Shown here: one piece after another, positions 8,856-17,802 of the stretch | Numbering within the stretch: position 1 is the first letter of the stretch | Layout: every line of letters begins with the position of its first letter | Made by a program: the position numbers and the translations under genes | DNA from: CAVSRC01 sp963781775 | GTDB taxonomy: Bacteria > Pseudomonadota > Alphaproteobacteria > Rhizobiales > Kaistiaceae | Reading direction: 5' to 3' | Assembly (NCBI GenBank): GCA_963781775.1 | Contig: CAWAHE010000010.1 | Location: forward strand, 62,001-126,000 | Length of the DNA stretch: 64,000 nt | The notes under the pieces: generated by a model | What the model saw: the letters and a program-made list of their open reading frames with translations, nothing else | What the model was told of the DNA's origin: nothing | Databases searched by the model: none

Positions 8856-10300
8856 GCCAGCCGGTCTCCGAGCAGAAATTCCAGCGCCCGGTCGAGCCGG
8901 ATATGGGGCAGGGACAAGGTCAGGCCCTCCGCGGTGCGCTCCAGCTTGGGAGGCCGGAAACGGGCGAAACGGACGCCCAGACCCTTGCCGCCGGCTTGAA
9001 AGACCGATTCCGGATCGTCCGGCAAGTCGCCGGGAAACCACGCGATTTCCGTCTTGCCGTCGAAGGTCTTGCCGTCCACCGTCTCGCCGGCCATGGGCGT
9101 GCCGATGATGGTCGGCAGGGACTGGCCGCTCTTCGTCACCGTCGCTTCGCGCGTGGCGCGCACCGAGGCCAGCGCCAGCACCTCGACCCGGGCGCCGGCG
9201 AAGCGGGCGCGTTCGCTGGCGCGCGCCACCATGCGGCCGAGGATCGCTTCCAGCCGGTCGTGGTCGCCATGATGGAGCTGGTCGGCCTTGGTGGCGGCGA
9301 ACAGGATGCGGTCGATGCGTCGCGTCACCAGACCGGTCAGCCAGTTGGTGCGCCCAAGCCGGAAGGAACCGAGGATCGCGGCAAGCGCGGTCTCGAGGTC
9401 GGCGACCGCGGCCGGTCCGGCGTTCAGCGCGGTCAGCGCATCGACCAGCACGATCTGCCGGTCGAGGCGGGCGAAGTGGTCGCGATAGAACGGCCGCACG
9501 ACGATGGAGCGATACGAGTCGTAGCGTCGTTCCATCATGCCGGCGAGCGTGTCGGGTTGCGCCTGACCGTCATCGAGGCGAAGCGGCGCGAAGGTCAGCG
9601 CGGGGGAATTGTCGAGATCGCCGGGCATCAGGAAGCGCCCCGGCGGCTGCGTCGACAGCAACCGGTCGTCGGCGCGGCAGCGGCGCAGGTAATCGGTGAA
9701 GACGTCGGCAAGTTCGCGCGCCAGCATTTCGTCGGCCGGCGCCTGCGGGTCGACCGCCGCGAGACGCTTGAGCCATGCGCCGGCATGGTCGCGATGTCCG
9801 TCGAGCGACGCCGCGGCGATCGCCTCGCGCGACCAGTCGGCGTAGCTCTTGGAGAGCAGCGGCAGGTCGAGCAGCCACTCGCCGGGATAATCGACGATGT
9901 CGATGTGCAGGCGGCCGCTGCCGACGGTGCGCATCAGGAAGGATGCCGACTCGAAGTTCACCGTCAGGCGCAGCTCGCTGATCTGGCGGGTCGAGTCCGG
10001 CCAGATGCGTTCCTCGACTAGCGAGCGCACGTGGCGCTCGTAGTCGAAACGCGGCACGTGGTCGTCGGGCTGCGGTTCCAGGCGGGCGCCGGTGAGGCGG
10101 CCGGAGGCGTACGCCTTGAACAGCGGCAGGCGGCCGCCATGGATGAGATTGTGGACCAGCGCGGCGATGAAGACCGTCTTGCCGGCCCGTGACAGGCCGG
10201 TCACGCCCAGCCGCACGCTCGGCGTTACCATGCCGGTGGCGCGGTCGGCGAGATTGGCGATAACCAGGCGGGTCTCGTCCGTGATCGTCGTCAGCTGCAA
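8852..10300 (-). CDS. YcjX-like GTPase (DUF463)
   Basis: Predicted P-loop GTPase of 482 residues, YcjX/DUF463 family. Walker A is GLSRAGKT at residues 35-42, and the DIVDYPGEWLLDLPLL segment looks like the switch II/G3 region. The family is known as a stress-associated NTPase encoded next to the membrane protein YcjF, as here. The reading frame starts with TTG at 10300. A GGGAG ribosome site lies about 6 bases upstream, and homologues carry a comparable N-terminal segment (LADRATG..TPSVRLGVTGL), so the TTG start is preferred over the internal ATG at residue 24. It is transcribed away from the SixA-like gene side on the same strand. Confidence 0.9.
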   Translation of the reverse strand: MQLTTITDETRLVIANLADRATGMVTPSVRLGVTGLSRAGKTVFIAALVHNLIHGGRLPLFKAYASGRLTGARLEPQPDDHVPRFDYERHVRSLVEERIWPDSTRQISELRLTVNFESASFLMRTVGSGRLHIDIVDYPGEWLLDLPLLSKSYADWSREAIAAASLDGHRDHAGAWLKRLAAVDPQAPADEMLARELADVFTDYLRRCRADDRLLSTQPPGRFLMPGDLDNSPALTFAPLRLDDGQAQPDTLAGMMERRYDSYRSIVVRPFYRDHFARLDRQIVLVDALTALNAGPAAVADLETALAAILGSFRLGRTNWLTGLVTRRIDRILFAATKADQLHHGDHDRLEAILGRMVARASERARFAGARVEVLALASVRATREATVTKSGQSLPTIIGTPMAGETVDGKTFDGKTEIAWFPGDLPDDPESVFQAGGKGLGVRFARFRPPKLERTAEGLTLSLPHIRLDRALEFLLGDRLA

Positions 10301-10372
10301 ATCCGGCTCCCGGCGTTCGGCTGAGATGTAGGCACAAGCGGTCCCCGGCGAAACCCCCGAGATCCCGGGAGT

Positions 10373-10903
10373 TCAGTCGTCGTCGCTGGTCTCGTCGAGG
10401 TCGCGCGGGCGCAGGAAGGTCTCCAGCCGCCCATCGCCGGGGGCAATGGTCGCCCACGCCTCAATGTCGAAATCGATCACGGCCAGCGCCCCGGTCGGGT
10501 ATTTGGCCGTCAACCTTGCGCGCTCGGGTTTGCTTGCCTTGCCGATCAGACTGAGCGCCGTCGCCTGGATGCGCGGGTTGTGTCCGATCACGAGCAGCCG
10601 GTCCGCGGCGGCTCCGGTGGCGGAGATCGCGGCGCGGTAGTCCTGCGGTCCGGAATAGAGCTCCTCGACAAACGCGATGGCGGTGCCCTTCGGCAGATAC
10701 GATTCCAGCGCGGCCAGCGTCTGTCGGGTGCGTAGCGCCGGCGAACAGAGGATGCGGTTGGGCAGCAGCTTCCGCTTCGCGATGGCCTCGGCCATCGTTT
10801 CGGCGTCACGCAGCCCGCGTGGTGCCAGCGGCCGGTCCCGGTCGGCAACGCCGTCTTCGTCCCATGAGGATTTGGCGTGGCGAAGGAGCATCAGGCGCTT
10901 CAT
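10373..10903 (-). CDS. SixA-like histidine phosphatase
   Basis: Histidine phosphatase superfamily protein of 176 residues. The catalytic RHG-type motif is RHAK at residues 8-11 with nucleophile H9, and the second active-site histidine is in VIGHNPRIQ. The sequence MLLRHAKSSWDEDG..DRDRPLAPRG is typical of SixA, which removes phosphate from the HPt domain of hybrid kinases in E. coli. A link to CckA phosphorelay control is conceivable, since cckA lies 2.6 kb away, but this is only inference. It reads in the same direction as the YcjX-like gene, 72 bp upstream of it. Confidence 0.88.
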   Translation of the reverse strand: MKRLMLLRHAKSSWDEDGVADRDRPLAPRGLRDAETMAEAIAKRKLLPNRILCSPALRTRQTLAALESYLPKGTAIAFVEELYSGPQDYRAAISATGAAADRLLVIGHNPRIQATALSLIGKASKPERARLTAKYPTGALAVIDFDIEAWATIAPGDGRLETFLRPRDLDETSDDD

Positions 10904-10927
10904 GGCGCCAGTGTAGCCCAGGACGCC

Positions 10928-10963
10928 AAAAGCAACACGCCCGCGACGAGGGTCGCGGGCGTG
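10928..10963 (-). terminator. Rho-independent terminator after glycine-zipper gene
   Basis: Two complementary 12-base arms (10936-10947 and 10952-10963, arm CACGCCCGCGAC) enclose a short loop. On the minus strand they are followed by a T-rich tract (TTGCTTTTGG). It lies about 30 bp after the stop of the gene at 10994-11485, in the right orientation to end that transcript. Confidence 0.75.
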
Positions 10964-10993
10964 CCGATGGATTGGACGGTCAGACGATGCGGC

Positions 10994-11485
10994 CTAGAGG
11001 CTGCACCAGTGCCAATAGCCGTCGTAGCCCTTGAACTGGCCGGCGTGCGGGCCGGTCCACTGGAACGAATTGTACTTCTGCGAACAAGCCTGCATCCACC
11101 ACTGCTGGCCGTAGCCGGGAGGCGGGGCGCCCGGGTTGTACACCGGCTGAGCCGGGGCGTAGTTGCCCTTGCCGCGGCACTGCCAATAGGCGTTGTTGTA
11201 GATCTGCTGCCGGTTCTGCTGGTTACCGACACCGCCGATCACCGCGCCGCCGACACCGCCGGCAATCGCGCCGGTGCCGGTGTTGCCGCCGCTGATGCCG
11301 GCAATCGCGGCGCCACCAAGGGCGCCGAGCAGGCCGCCAGTCACTGCGCCGGCGCCGTTCGGCGCATAGGCGTTGGCCTGCTGCTCCGCATACACGCGGC
11401 AATCGTAATCCGAAGCGGCGAGAGCGTTCCCTGCGAACAGCGTGACGCCGCCGAGGGCCGCAACCGTCATCATCAGTTTCTTCAT
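10994..11485 (-). CDS. Secreted glycine-zipper protein with BA14K-like C-terminus
   Basis: A 163-residue exported protein. A signal peptide (MKKLMMTVAALGGVTLFAGNALA) is followed by a Gly/Ala-rich glycine-zipper segment (about 50-90, GLLGALGGAAIAGISGGNTG and following) that could insert in or span a membrane. The C-terminal part is rich in Gln, Tyr and Trp and ends with CSQKYNSFQWTGPHAGQFKG..GYWHWC, a BA14K-like pattern well known from Brucella and other rhizobia. The ATG at 11485 was chosen because the signal peptide starts there; the frame runs upstream without a credible leader. It is followed by a strong terminator. Likely an envelope protein; precise role unknown. Confidence 0.8.
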   Translation of the reverse strand: MKKLMMTVAALGGVTLFAGNALAASDYDCRVYAEQQANAYAPNGAGAVTGGLLGALGGAAIAGISGGNTGTGAIAGGVGGAVIGGVGNQQNRQQIYNNAYWQCRGKGNYAPAQPVYNPGAPPPGYGQQWWMQACSQKYNSFQWTGPHAGQFKGYDGYWHWCSL

Positions 11486-11713
11486 TCCGTAGCTCCTACG
11501 TTGCGCATCGCCGGCCGTGCCTGCGTGCACGCCAAGTTCGCAACCTCCCAAGAAAGAGCCGGCAATTACGTTAAAAACGTGGACGCCGGCCCTGCGAACG
11601 TCGGAAGGCTCCCGTTCTACATAGGGCGGTCCGGATGAACGTCCTGTGAACGGCATCACAGCAAAATGACCATATTCCCGCGTTTTTGCGACCTTTTTGG
11701 GCCGAACGGGCGT

Positions 11714-12130
11714 TCAGTCGTCCCGGTAGACGCGTTCGCGCCGTTCGTGGCGCTCCTGGGCCTCGATCGAGAGGGTCGCGATCGGCCGCGCGTCGAGCCG
11801 CTTCAGGCTGATCGGCTCTCCGGTTTCCTCGCAGAATCCGTACGTGCCATCGTCGATCCGCTCGAGGGCGGAATCGATCTTGGCGATCAGCTTGCGCTGG
11901 CGGTCACGGGCGCGCAGTTCGATCGCCCGGTCGGTCTCGGACGAGGCCCGATCGGCGAGGTCGGAATGGTTCTGATTCTCGTCCTGAAGATGCTGGAGGG
12001 TCTCGCGGGCCTCACGCAAAATCTCTTCTTTCCAGGCGAGCAATTTCTGTCTGAAATATTCGCGCTGGCGTTCGCTCATGAACTCTTCGGAATCGGTCGG
12101 TCGGTATTCTTCGACGCGCGCACGCGGCAT
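11714..12130 (-). CDS. dksA: RNA polymerase-binding protein DksA (cysteine-poor type)
   Basis: DksA binds the RNA polymerase secondary channel and works with ppGpp to adjust promoters, including rRNA promoters. The 138-residue protein has the two-helix coiled coil at about 18-85, with SSETDRA near its tip, and the C-terminal zinc-finger region GTYGFCEETGEPISLKRLDARP. Only one of the four usual zinc-ligand cysteines is kept, the known Cys-poor form common in alphaproteobacteria. The ATG at 12130 precedes MPRARVEEYRPTDSEEFMSERQREYF. It lies 130 bp downstream of the FliO-like gene on the same strand, a neighbour pair seen in other alphaproteobacteria. Confidence 0.93.
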   Translation of the reverse strand: MPRARVEEYRPTDSEEFMSERQREYFRQKLLAWKEEILREARETLQHLQDENQNHSDLADRASSETDRAIELRARDRQRKLIAKIDSALERIDDGTYGFCEETGEPISLKRLDARPIATLSIEAQERHERRERVYRDD

Positions 12131-12260
12131 GAATTCTCCTGGGCTCGTCTCCAACGCGCGCGGAATATAGCGACGTGATTTCGTCGGGACAATAACCGTC
12201 CGTTGACGACTTGGTGACGGCTCAGAAGCCTCCGAAAACGGCTGAATCCGGCCGGTTTTG

Positions 12261-13196
12261 TCAGGACGTGCGCCGCGAGGTGATCTCGTCGAGGAGCCGC
12301 GCCATCTCACGCTCGAGGTCGCTGACCCGGGCTGCGGCCTCGTCGGGCGATTGCGGAGGCTCCTCCTCGGCGGCGGTCGCTGGCGCCTCGATGTCGCCGA
12401 GATCGAAGGTCGTCTGCTGGGTTTCGTCGATCTCGACTTCCGCATAGGCCGGCACTGGCGGAGCCGGCGGGGCGGGTTCCTCGACCTCGTCGGTCACCAG
12501 TTCGGGGAGCAGCGGCTCGCTGGCCGGCTCCGGTGATGGCGCGGGCGCCACGGCGGCGGCCGGCTGGCGTTGTGGGATCGGCCTTGGCGCCGGAGCCGGC
12601 TGTTCGGGCGGCGGCGCGAAGGCCGCCACAGGCGCTTCGGGCTCGGCGGGGACGGGCGGCGGTTCGGGCGGGCGCCGCTCGACCCTTCGCAGCGCCGGCC
12701 GTTCGTTGTCAGACGCCGGACGAACCCAGCCGCCGCGCGCTGCGGGGAAAGGGATGAGTTCGTTGGCTGCCGGCCGCGGATCGGGGGGCGGCTCCGCCGG
12801 GGCGGGGGCTGGGGCCTCCGCGGCCGCCTGGGCGGAAGGGCGGGCGGTGGTCGCCTGCTGGGGCGCCGGTTGCCCCGCCTGCTGGGGAGGTCGCTGGCGG
12901 ACGCGCTGGATCGACGTCTCGATCACGACGTCGCCCGGTCCGCCGATCAGAAGCAGATGTTCGACGTTGTCACGGCGCACCAGCACGAGGCGGCGGCGGC
13001 GATCGACCGGCATTTCATCGACAACGGCCAGCCGTGGAACGCGGCCGCGGCCGATGCCGCCGATGCGCACGCCGGAATAGCGGCGCACCAGCGCCATGGC
13101 GATGCCGATGAGGGTGAGAACGATTGCGACGGTCAGCAAGAATTGGGCGATGGTGGCGCCCCACTCGCCGAAGATCGAAACCAGGAACTCCCGCAT
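12261..13196 (-). CDS. FliO-like membrane protein with long proline-rich tail
   Basis: A 311-residue protein. A single transmembrane helix at about 12-38 (GATIAQFLLTVAIVLTLIGIA region) is followed by a FliO-like small domain: PRLAVVDEMPVDRRRRLVLVRRDNVEHLLLIGG. FliO assists assembly of the flagellar type III export gate. The rest (about 100-285) is low-complexity Pro/Ala/Glu-rich sequence, ending in a coiled-coil-like SDLEREMARLLDEIT. No other flagellar gene is in the window, so a flagellar role is uncertain. The ATG at 13196 places the helix at the N-terminus; the same frame stays open antisense through cckA, which is a composition artefact. Divergent from cckA. Confidence 0.8.
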   Translation of the reverse strand: MREFLVSIFGEWGATIAQFLLTVAIVLTLIGIAMALVRRYSGVRIGGIGRGRVPRLAVVDEMPVDRRRRLVLVRRDNVEHLLLIGGPGDVVIETSIQRVRQRPPQQAGQPAPQQATTARPSAQAAAEAPAPAPAEPPPDPRPAANELIPFPAARGGWVRPASDNERPALRRVERRPPEPPPVPAEPEAPVAAFAPPPEQPAPAPRPIPQRQPAAAVAPAPSPEPASEPLLPELVTDEVEEPAPPAPPVPAYAEVEIDETQQTTFDLGDIEAPATAAEEEPPQSPDEAAARVSDLEREMARLLDEITSRRTS

Positions 13197-13484
13197 TCTC
13201 GCGCCTCCTGCCCGTTGTGGTCGGGTTCCACAGCGAATGTGGCGGATCGGTGACTGGTGGCCCGGTTCGGAATCGCCGGTTCCCCAACTTTTCCGGCGAA
13301 GCGGGCCGGAATGCAAGAGAATCCAGTCGATTGCGCCGGTCGTTTGCCACGCCGCGACGCGACCGATTCCGCGCCTCACGTTGAATTCCGTCGCTTTCCC
13401 CAGCATCCTCGCACGAAGAGCGTTAACATTGATTCTTCGGTTCCGATCCCCCGATCCGCCAAGACAGGAGGCCAGTCCGCGGGC

Positions 13485-16016
13485 ATGAGCGATCACGCCA
13501 CGCCAAGCGTCCGTGCCGATCCGCTCGTCGATCGTTCCGGGCGGATCAACGGCACCGGCCGCCTTATCGTGCTCGCCTGCGGTCTGGTCGGCGTGGCGAT
13601 CGGCTTCGCTTTCCTGTCGCCGGACCAGGCGTTGCCTTTCGTCATCGGCCTGCTCGCCATTCTCGCCGTCATTGGCGTCATCACGCTGCTCGCCAGCGCC
13701 ATCGGTCTGGTGCGCTTCGGCACAAGCGGCCGGGACGACGATCTTGGCCGCGCCTTCGTGGACGCGCTGGAAGCGGGCGTACTGGTCACCGGCAATGACG
13801 GGCGCATCGTCTACGCCAATCGCGCCTATGCCGATCTGACCGGCGTGGCCGAAACGCGCGACGCGCGCGCGCTGGAGCGGGTCTTCGTCGGCAGCCCCGA
13901 CGCGACCGAGGCGATCTATCGCATCGCGCAGGAACTGCGTGAAGGCCGCACGGCGACCGAAGAGGTGCGCGTGCCTGTGCCGCTCGACGGCAGCGAGGAG
14001 GGCGCCCGCTGGTACCGCATCTCTGCCCGTCCGTTGCCGCCCGGTGGGCGCAAGACGCCGCTGACCGCGTGGACGCTGATCGACATCAGTCAGGAGCGCG
14101 CCCGCCAGGAGGCGGTGTTCCAGGAACTCCAGCACGCCATCGACTATCTCGACCACGCCCCGGCCGGCTTCTTCTCGGCCGAGCCCGACGGGCGCATCGT
14201 CTACCTCAACGCCACGCTCGCCGAGTGGCTGGGCATCGACCTTGCCCGTTTCGAGCCGGGTTCGCTGACGCTCGCCGATATCGTCCAGGGCGACGGCATC
14301 GCGCTCCTGTCGTCGCCGCCCGGCGACGAGATGCGCAATCGCACCGCCATCATCGACCTCGATTTCAGCCGCGCCGGCGGCCAGAGCCTGCCGGTGCGGC
14401 TCCTGCACCGCGTGCCCGTGACGGCCGACGGCGCGCCCGGCGCGACGCGCACGGTGGTGCTCAATCGCTCGCCCGGCGAGGAGGTGTCGGAGGCGCTGCG
14501 TGCGGCGGAAGTGCGTTTCATGCGCTTCTTCAACAACACGCCGATCGCCATCGCCGCCATCGACAGGCAGGGCCGCATCGGGCGCACCAACGCGCCGTTC
14601 CTGCGCATGTTCACCGACGTCAGGCTCGACGGTTCGAAGCGGCTGGTCGATCTGGTCACAGACGCCGACAAGGCCAGGCTCGAAGCGGCGCTGGCGTCGG
14701 CCGCCGAAGGCCTCGGCGTCGTGCCGGCGATCGACGCCGCCCTTGCCGGCGCCGACGAGCGCAGCGCGCGCTTCTTCATCAATCCGGTGGCGGAGGGCGG
14801 CGGCGGCCCGGAGGCGGTGATCGTCAACGTCATCGACATCACCGAGCAACGCACGCTGGAAAACCAGGTCCGCCAGCAGCAGAAGATGGAATCGGTCGGT
14901 CAGCTCGCCGGCGGCATCGCGCACGATTTCAACAACGTGCTGACCGCAATCATCGGCTTCTCCGATCTGCTGCTCGCCAACCATCGGCCGAGCGATCCGT
15001 CCTTTCAGGACATCATGAACATCAAGCAGAACGCCAACCGGGCCGCCGGCCTGGTGCGCCAGCTGCTTGCCTTCTCGCGCCGCCAGACGCTCAGGCCGCA
15101 GGTTCTGGCGCTCAACGACATGCTCTCCGACCTGCAGATGCTGCTCCAGCGCCTCCTCGGCGAGAACGTCAAGCTCAAGCTCATCCACGGCCGCGACCTG
15201 TGGCCGGTCAAGTTCGACCTCAACCAGTTCGAGCAGGTCGTCGTCAATCTCGCCGTCAACGGCCGCGACGCCATGCCGAGGGGCGGCACCATGACGGTGC
15301 GCACGCGCAACCTGCCGGCAACCGAAGTCGCGGCCTTCGGCTACAAGCCGCTGCCCGCGACCGACTACGTGCTGATCGAGGTCGAGGATACCGGCACCGG
15401 CATGACGCCCGAGGTGCAGGCCAAGATCTTCGAGCCGTTCTTCTCGACCAAGGAAGTCGGCAAGGGCACCGGCCTCGGCCTGTCGACCGTCTACGGCATC
15501 GTCAAGCAGACCGGCGCCCACATCTTCTTCACCAGCGTCGTCGGCAAGGGCACCGTCTTCCGGATCTTCGTGCCGCGCTACGTGCCGGCCGAGGGCGAGG
15601 TGACCACCACCCACACCGAGGCCGTCGCAGAGATCGCCGATCTCACCGGCACTGCCTCGATTCTCCTGGTCGAGGACGAGGAGGCGGTGCGCGCCTTCGC
15701 CGGCCGCGCGCTCATCTCGCGCGGCTACAAGGTCTTCGAGGCGGCCTCCGGCATCGAGGCGCTGGAGGTGATGAAGGAGTCGGGCGGCGCCATCGACCTG
15801 GTCGTCTCCGACGTGGTCATGCCGGAGCTCGACGGTCCCTCGATGCTGCGCGAATTGCGCAAGACGCGGCCCGATCTGAAGATCATCTTCATCTCCGGCT
15901 ACGCCGAGGACGCCTTCCGCAAGAACCTTCCGGAGGGCGAGAAATTCAGCTTCCTGCCGAAGCCGTTCTCACTCAAGCAGCTTGCCGTCGCGGTGAAAGA
16001 GACGCTTGGGAAGTAG
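13485..16016 (+). CDS. cckA: Cell-cycle hybrid histidine kinase CckA
   Basis: Hybrid histidine kinase of 843 residues that, in Caulobacter and relatives, feeds phosphate via ChpT to the master regulator CtrA. Two transmembrane helices lie at about 25-75, then PAS-like sensor domains (about 85-460), a HisKA dimerisation domain with phospho-acceptor H480 in GGIAHDFNN, a HATPase domain (about 520-700, with DTGTGM and GKGTGLGL motifs), and a C-terminal receiver with D776 in VVSDVVMPELDG. The ATG at 13485 is supported by an AGGAGG site about 13 bases upstream. It is divergent from the FliO-like gene. Family assignment is strong because of the domain order and the QQQKMESVGQLAGGIAHDFN signature. 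Confidence 0.95.
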   Translation: MSDHATPSVRADPLVDRSGRINGTGRLIVLACGLVGVAIGFAFLSPDQALPFVIGLLAILAVIGVITLLASAIGLVRFGTSGRDDDLGRAFVDALEAGVLVTGNDGRIVYANRAYADLTGVAETRDARALERVFVGSPDATEAIYRIAQELREGRTATEEVRVPVPLDGSEEGARWYRISARPLPPGGRKTPLTAWTLIDISQERARQEAVFQELQHAIDYLDHAPAGFFSAEPDGRIVYLNATLAEWLGIDLARFEPGSLTLADIVQGDGIALLSSPPGDEMRNRTAIIDLDFSRAGGQSLPVRLLHRVPVTADGAPGATRTVVLNRSPGEEVSEALRAAEVRFMRFFNNTPIAIAAIDRQGRIGRTNAPFLRMFTDVRLDGSKRLVDLVTDADKARLEAALASAAEGLGVVPAIDAALAGADERSARFFINPVAEGGGGPEAVIVNVIDITEQRTLENQVRQQQKMESVGQLAGGIAHDFNNVLTAIIGFSDLLLANHRPSDPSFQDIMNIKQNANRAAGLVRQLLAFSRRQTLRPQVLALNDMLSDLQMLLQRLLGENVKLKLIHGRDLWPVKFDLNQFEQVVVNLAVNGRDAMPRGGTMTVRTRNLPATEVAAFGYKPLPATDYVLIEVEDTGTGMTPEVQAKIFEPFFSTKEVGKGTGLGLSTVYGIVKQTGAHIFFTSVVGKGTVFRIFVPRYVPAEGEVTTTHTEAVAEIADLTGTASILLVEDEEAVRAFAGRALISRGYKVFEAASGIEALEVMKESGGAIDLVVSDVVMPELDGPSMLRELRKTRPDLKIIFISGYAEDAFRKNLPEGEKFSFLPKPFSLKQLAVAVKETLGK

Positions 16017-16087
16017 GGCGGCACTTCACCGCTCCCCTCCGGCATCCGATGTGCTAGGAAGGGCCATAGCGCAACAACGGAGCCGGC

Positions 16088-16324
16088 ATGTCCAAACCGG
16101 TGATCTTCACGATATCCGCCGCCTGGGACGCGGAAGCGTCCGTCTGGAGCGGGCATTGCGACGACATTCCTGCGGCCGCAGATGCTCCCACGCTCGACGA
16201 ACTGCTGGCGAAGATTTCTGTCATGGCACTCGACCTGTTGCCCGACAATCATCCGGGCATCGATCCGGCCGAGCTGTTCCTGCAGATCACGGCCCTGCGC
16301 GAGGCCGAGCCGACTGCGGCCTGA
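16088..16324 (+). CDS. DUF1902 / HicB-like antitoxin
   Basis: A 78-residue protein of the DUF1902 family, HicB-like: SAAWDAEASVWSGHCDDIPAAADAPTLDELLAKI matches the degraded RNase-H-like fold of HicB antitoxins. It has no separate DNA-binding domain. It ends exactly where the HicA-type gene begins (TGA then ATG with no gap), so the two form an operon. Predicted to neutralise the mRNA-cleaving HicA protein by direct binding. Antitoxin-first order is the reverse of the classic hicA-hicB order. Confidence 0.82.
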   Translation: MSKPVIFTISAAWDAEASVWSGHCDDIPAAADAPTLDELLAKISVMALDLLPDNHPGIDPAELFLQITALREAEPTAA

Positions 16325-16522
16325 ATGGCCCCACAGTTTGATCGACCGCTCCGCGATCTGTTGCGCGCCGCGGGTTGCGTCCTTGCCCGGCAAGGGAAGG
16401 GCAGTCACGAAATTTGGCGGAGCCCCGTCACAGGCCGGAATTTCGCGGTGCCGATAGGCATCCCGAGCCGCCACACGGCCAATGCGATCTTGCGGCAGGC
16501 TGGTTTGCCGAAGGCATTCTGA
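16325..16522 (+). CDS. hicA: HicA-family mRNA interferase toxin
   Basis: A 65-residue protein with the HicA double-stranded-RNA-binding-like fold. The conserved block GSHEIWRSPVTGRNFAVPIG carries the catalytic histidine, and IPSRHTANAILRQAGL is the usual C-terminal signature. HicA proteins cleave mRNA, causing reversible growth arrest unless bound by HicB. The gene starts immediately after the upstream antitoxin stop, so translation is coupled. The usual G-K/H start segment around residues 6-25 is present (LRDLLRAAGCVLARQGKGSHEIW). A mobile chromosomal toxin-antitoxin module placed between cckA and ddl is likely. Confidence 0.88.
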   Translation: MAPQFDRPLRDLLRAAGCVLARQGKGSHEIWRSPVTGRNFAVPIGIPSRHTANAILRQAGLPKAF

Positions 16523-16691
16523 GACCCCCTGTCTCCTCAACCCGTTGCGGTGAAAAGGAGAAGCCGCCAGTCCTCCGGCCTGCGCGTCACTGCCGCCCGT
16601 GACATTTGCAGACAGAGGCCATAGTCCGTTGCCGGGCGGTGCCAGCGGCTTCGGGCCGTTTCCGACGCCCAGAAACGTTTCGGAGACCTTC

Positions 16692-17765
16692 GTGGCCATT
16701 TCATCGGACAGATTGCGCATCGCGGTGCTCTTCGGGGGGCGGTCCGCCGAACACGATGTCTCGGTGCTTTCGGCAACCAATGTCATGCGCGCGCTCGATC
16801 CCGCGAGATACGATGCCGTTCCCGTCTTCATCACCCACGAAGGTCGGTGGCTGCTGGCGCGCTTCGAGGATGGCGCGCTGACGAAGCCTTCCACCGGCAT
16901 GGAGGTCTGCCTCGTGCCGGGCGGCGCGGGTCGGCTGATGGCGATCCCGGCCGATGGCGGGCCCCATGAATTGCCGAAGATCGACATTCTCTTTCCGGTC
17001 CTGCACGGCCTGCATGGTGAGGATGGTGCTGTGCAGGGGCTGGCGGAGGTGGCGCGCGTGCCGCTCGCCGGTTGCGGCATCCTCGGTTCGGCGATTGCGC
17101 TCGACAAGGACATCGCCAAGCGGCTTCTGAACGAGGCCGGCCTGCCGGCGGCGCGATCGGTCACGATCCACGACGGCGCCGCGCCGACCTTTGCGCAGGT
17201 TCAGGCTGTGCTTGGCCTGCCGCTCTTCGTCAAGCCGGCGCGGCAAGGCTCCTCCGTCGGCATCAGCAAGGTGTCGACCGAGCGGGACTACGCGGCGGCG
17301 CTTGCCGACGGCTTCAGGCATGACCGCAAGCTGCTCGCCGAGGAATTCATCCGCGGTCGCGAAATCGAGTGCGCCGTGCTGGAAGATGTCGGCGGCGGCC
17401 TCTTCGTCTCGCGGCCCGGCGAGATCGTGCCGGCGGAGGCGCACGGCTTCTACACCTATGACGCCAAATATATCGACGAGGACGGCGCGGCGCTGAAGGT
17501 GCCCGCCGACCTGCCGCCGGAGATCGAAACCAGGATCCGCGAGATGGCGGCAAGGGCTTTTCGCGCGCTCGGCTGCGACGGCATGGCCCGGGCCGATTTC
17601 TTCGTGACGGCGGACATGCGCGTGCTGGTCAACGAGCTCAACACCATTCCCGGCTTCACCGACATCAGCATGTATTCCAAGGTGATGGTGGCGAGCGGTG
17701 TCAGCTATCCCGAGATCATCGACCGGCTGGTGGCGCACGGCCTGGCCCGCGCCGGCCGGCTCTAA
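16692..17765 (+). CDS. ddl: D-alanine--D-alanine ligase
   Basis: ATP-grasp ligase joining two D-alanines for peptidoglycan precursors, cytosolic. The 357-residue protein shows the N-terminal VLFGGRSAEHDVSVLSA, the HGLHGEDGAVQGLAEV substrate segment, the ATP-binding KPARQGSSVGISKV and the C-terminal metal site ADFF..VNELNTIPGFTDISMYSKV. The GTG at 16692 was preferred because a GGAG ribosome site lies 6 bases upstream and the family begins just before RIAVLFGG; a more upstream GTG at 16599 would add 31 unconserved residues. The gene is outside any murein gene cluster here, so it may be a second copy. murI at 37984 also feeds D-amino acid supply. Confidence 0.92.
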   Translation: MAISSDRLRIAVLFGGRSAEHDVSVLSATNVMRALDPARYDAVPVFITHEGRWLLARFEDGALTKPSTGMEVCLVPGGAGRLMAIPADGGPHELPKIDILFPVLHGLHGEDGAVQGLAEVARVPLAGCGILGSAIALDKDIAKRLLNEAGLPAARSVTIHDGAAPTFAQVQAVLGLPLFVKPARQGSSVGISKVSTERDYAAALADGFRHDRKLLAEEFIRGREIECAVLEDVGGGLFVSRPGEIVPAEAHGFYTYDAKYIDEDGAALKVPADLPPEIETRIREMAARAFRALGCDGMARADFFVTADMRVLVNELNTIPGFTDISMYSKVMVASGVSYPEIIDRLVAHGLARAGRL

Positions 17766-17802
17766 AGGCGTTAGTCACGCCCACGCTTCCTGGCCGCCGC
17801 GG

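Noticed and set aside
13197..13484. Possible CtrA-binding site (TTAA-N7-TTAA) in the cckA/FliO-like divergent region
   Set aside because: Only a single half-site (GTTAAC near 13422) was seen, without the second half at the required spacing.
12261..15614. Minus-strand open frame of over 1100 codons covering cckA
   Set aside because: The real part is the FliO-like protein at 12261-13196. The rest is antisense to cckA, rich in His, Arg and Asp, and shows no protein motif; it is open only because of high GC.
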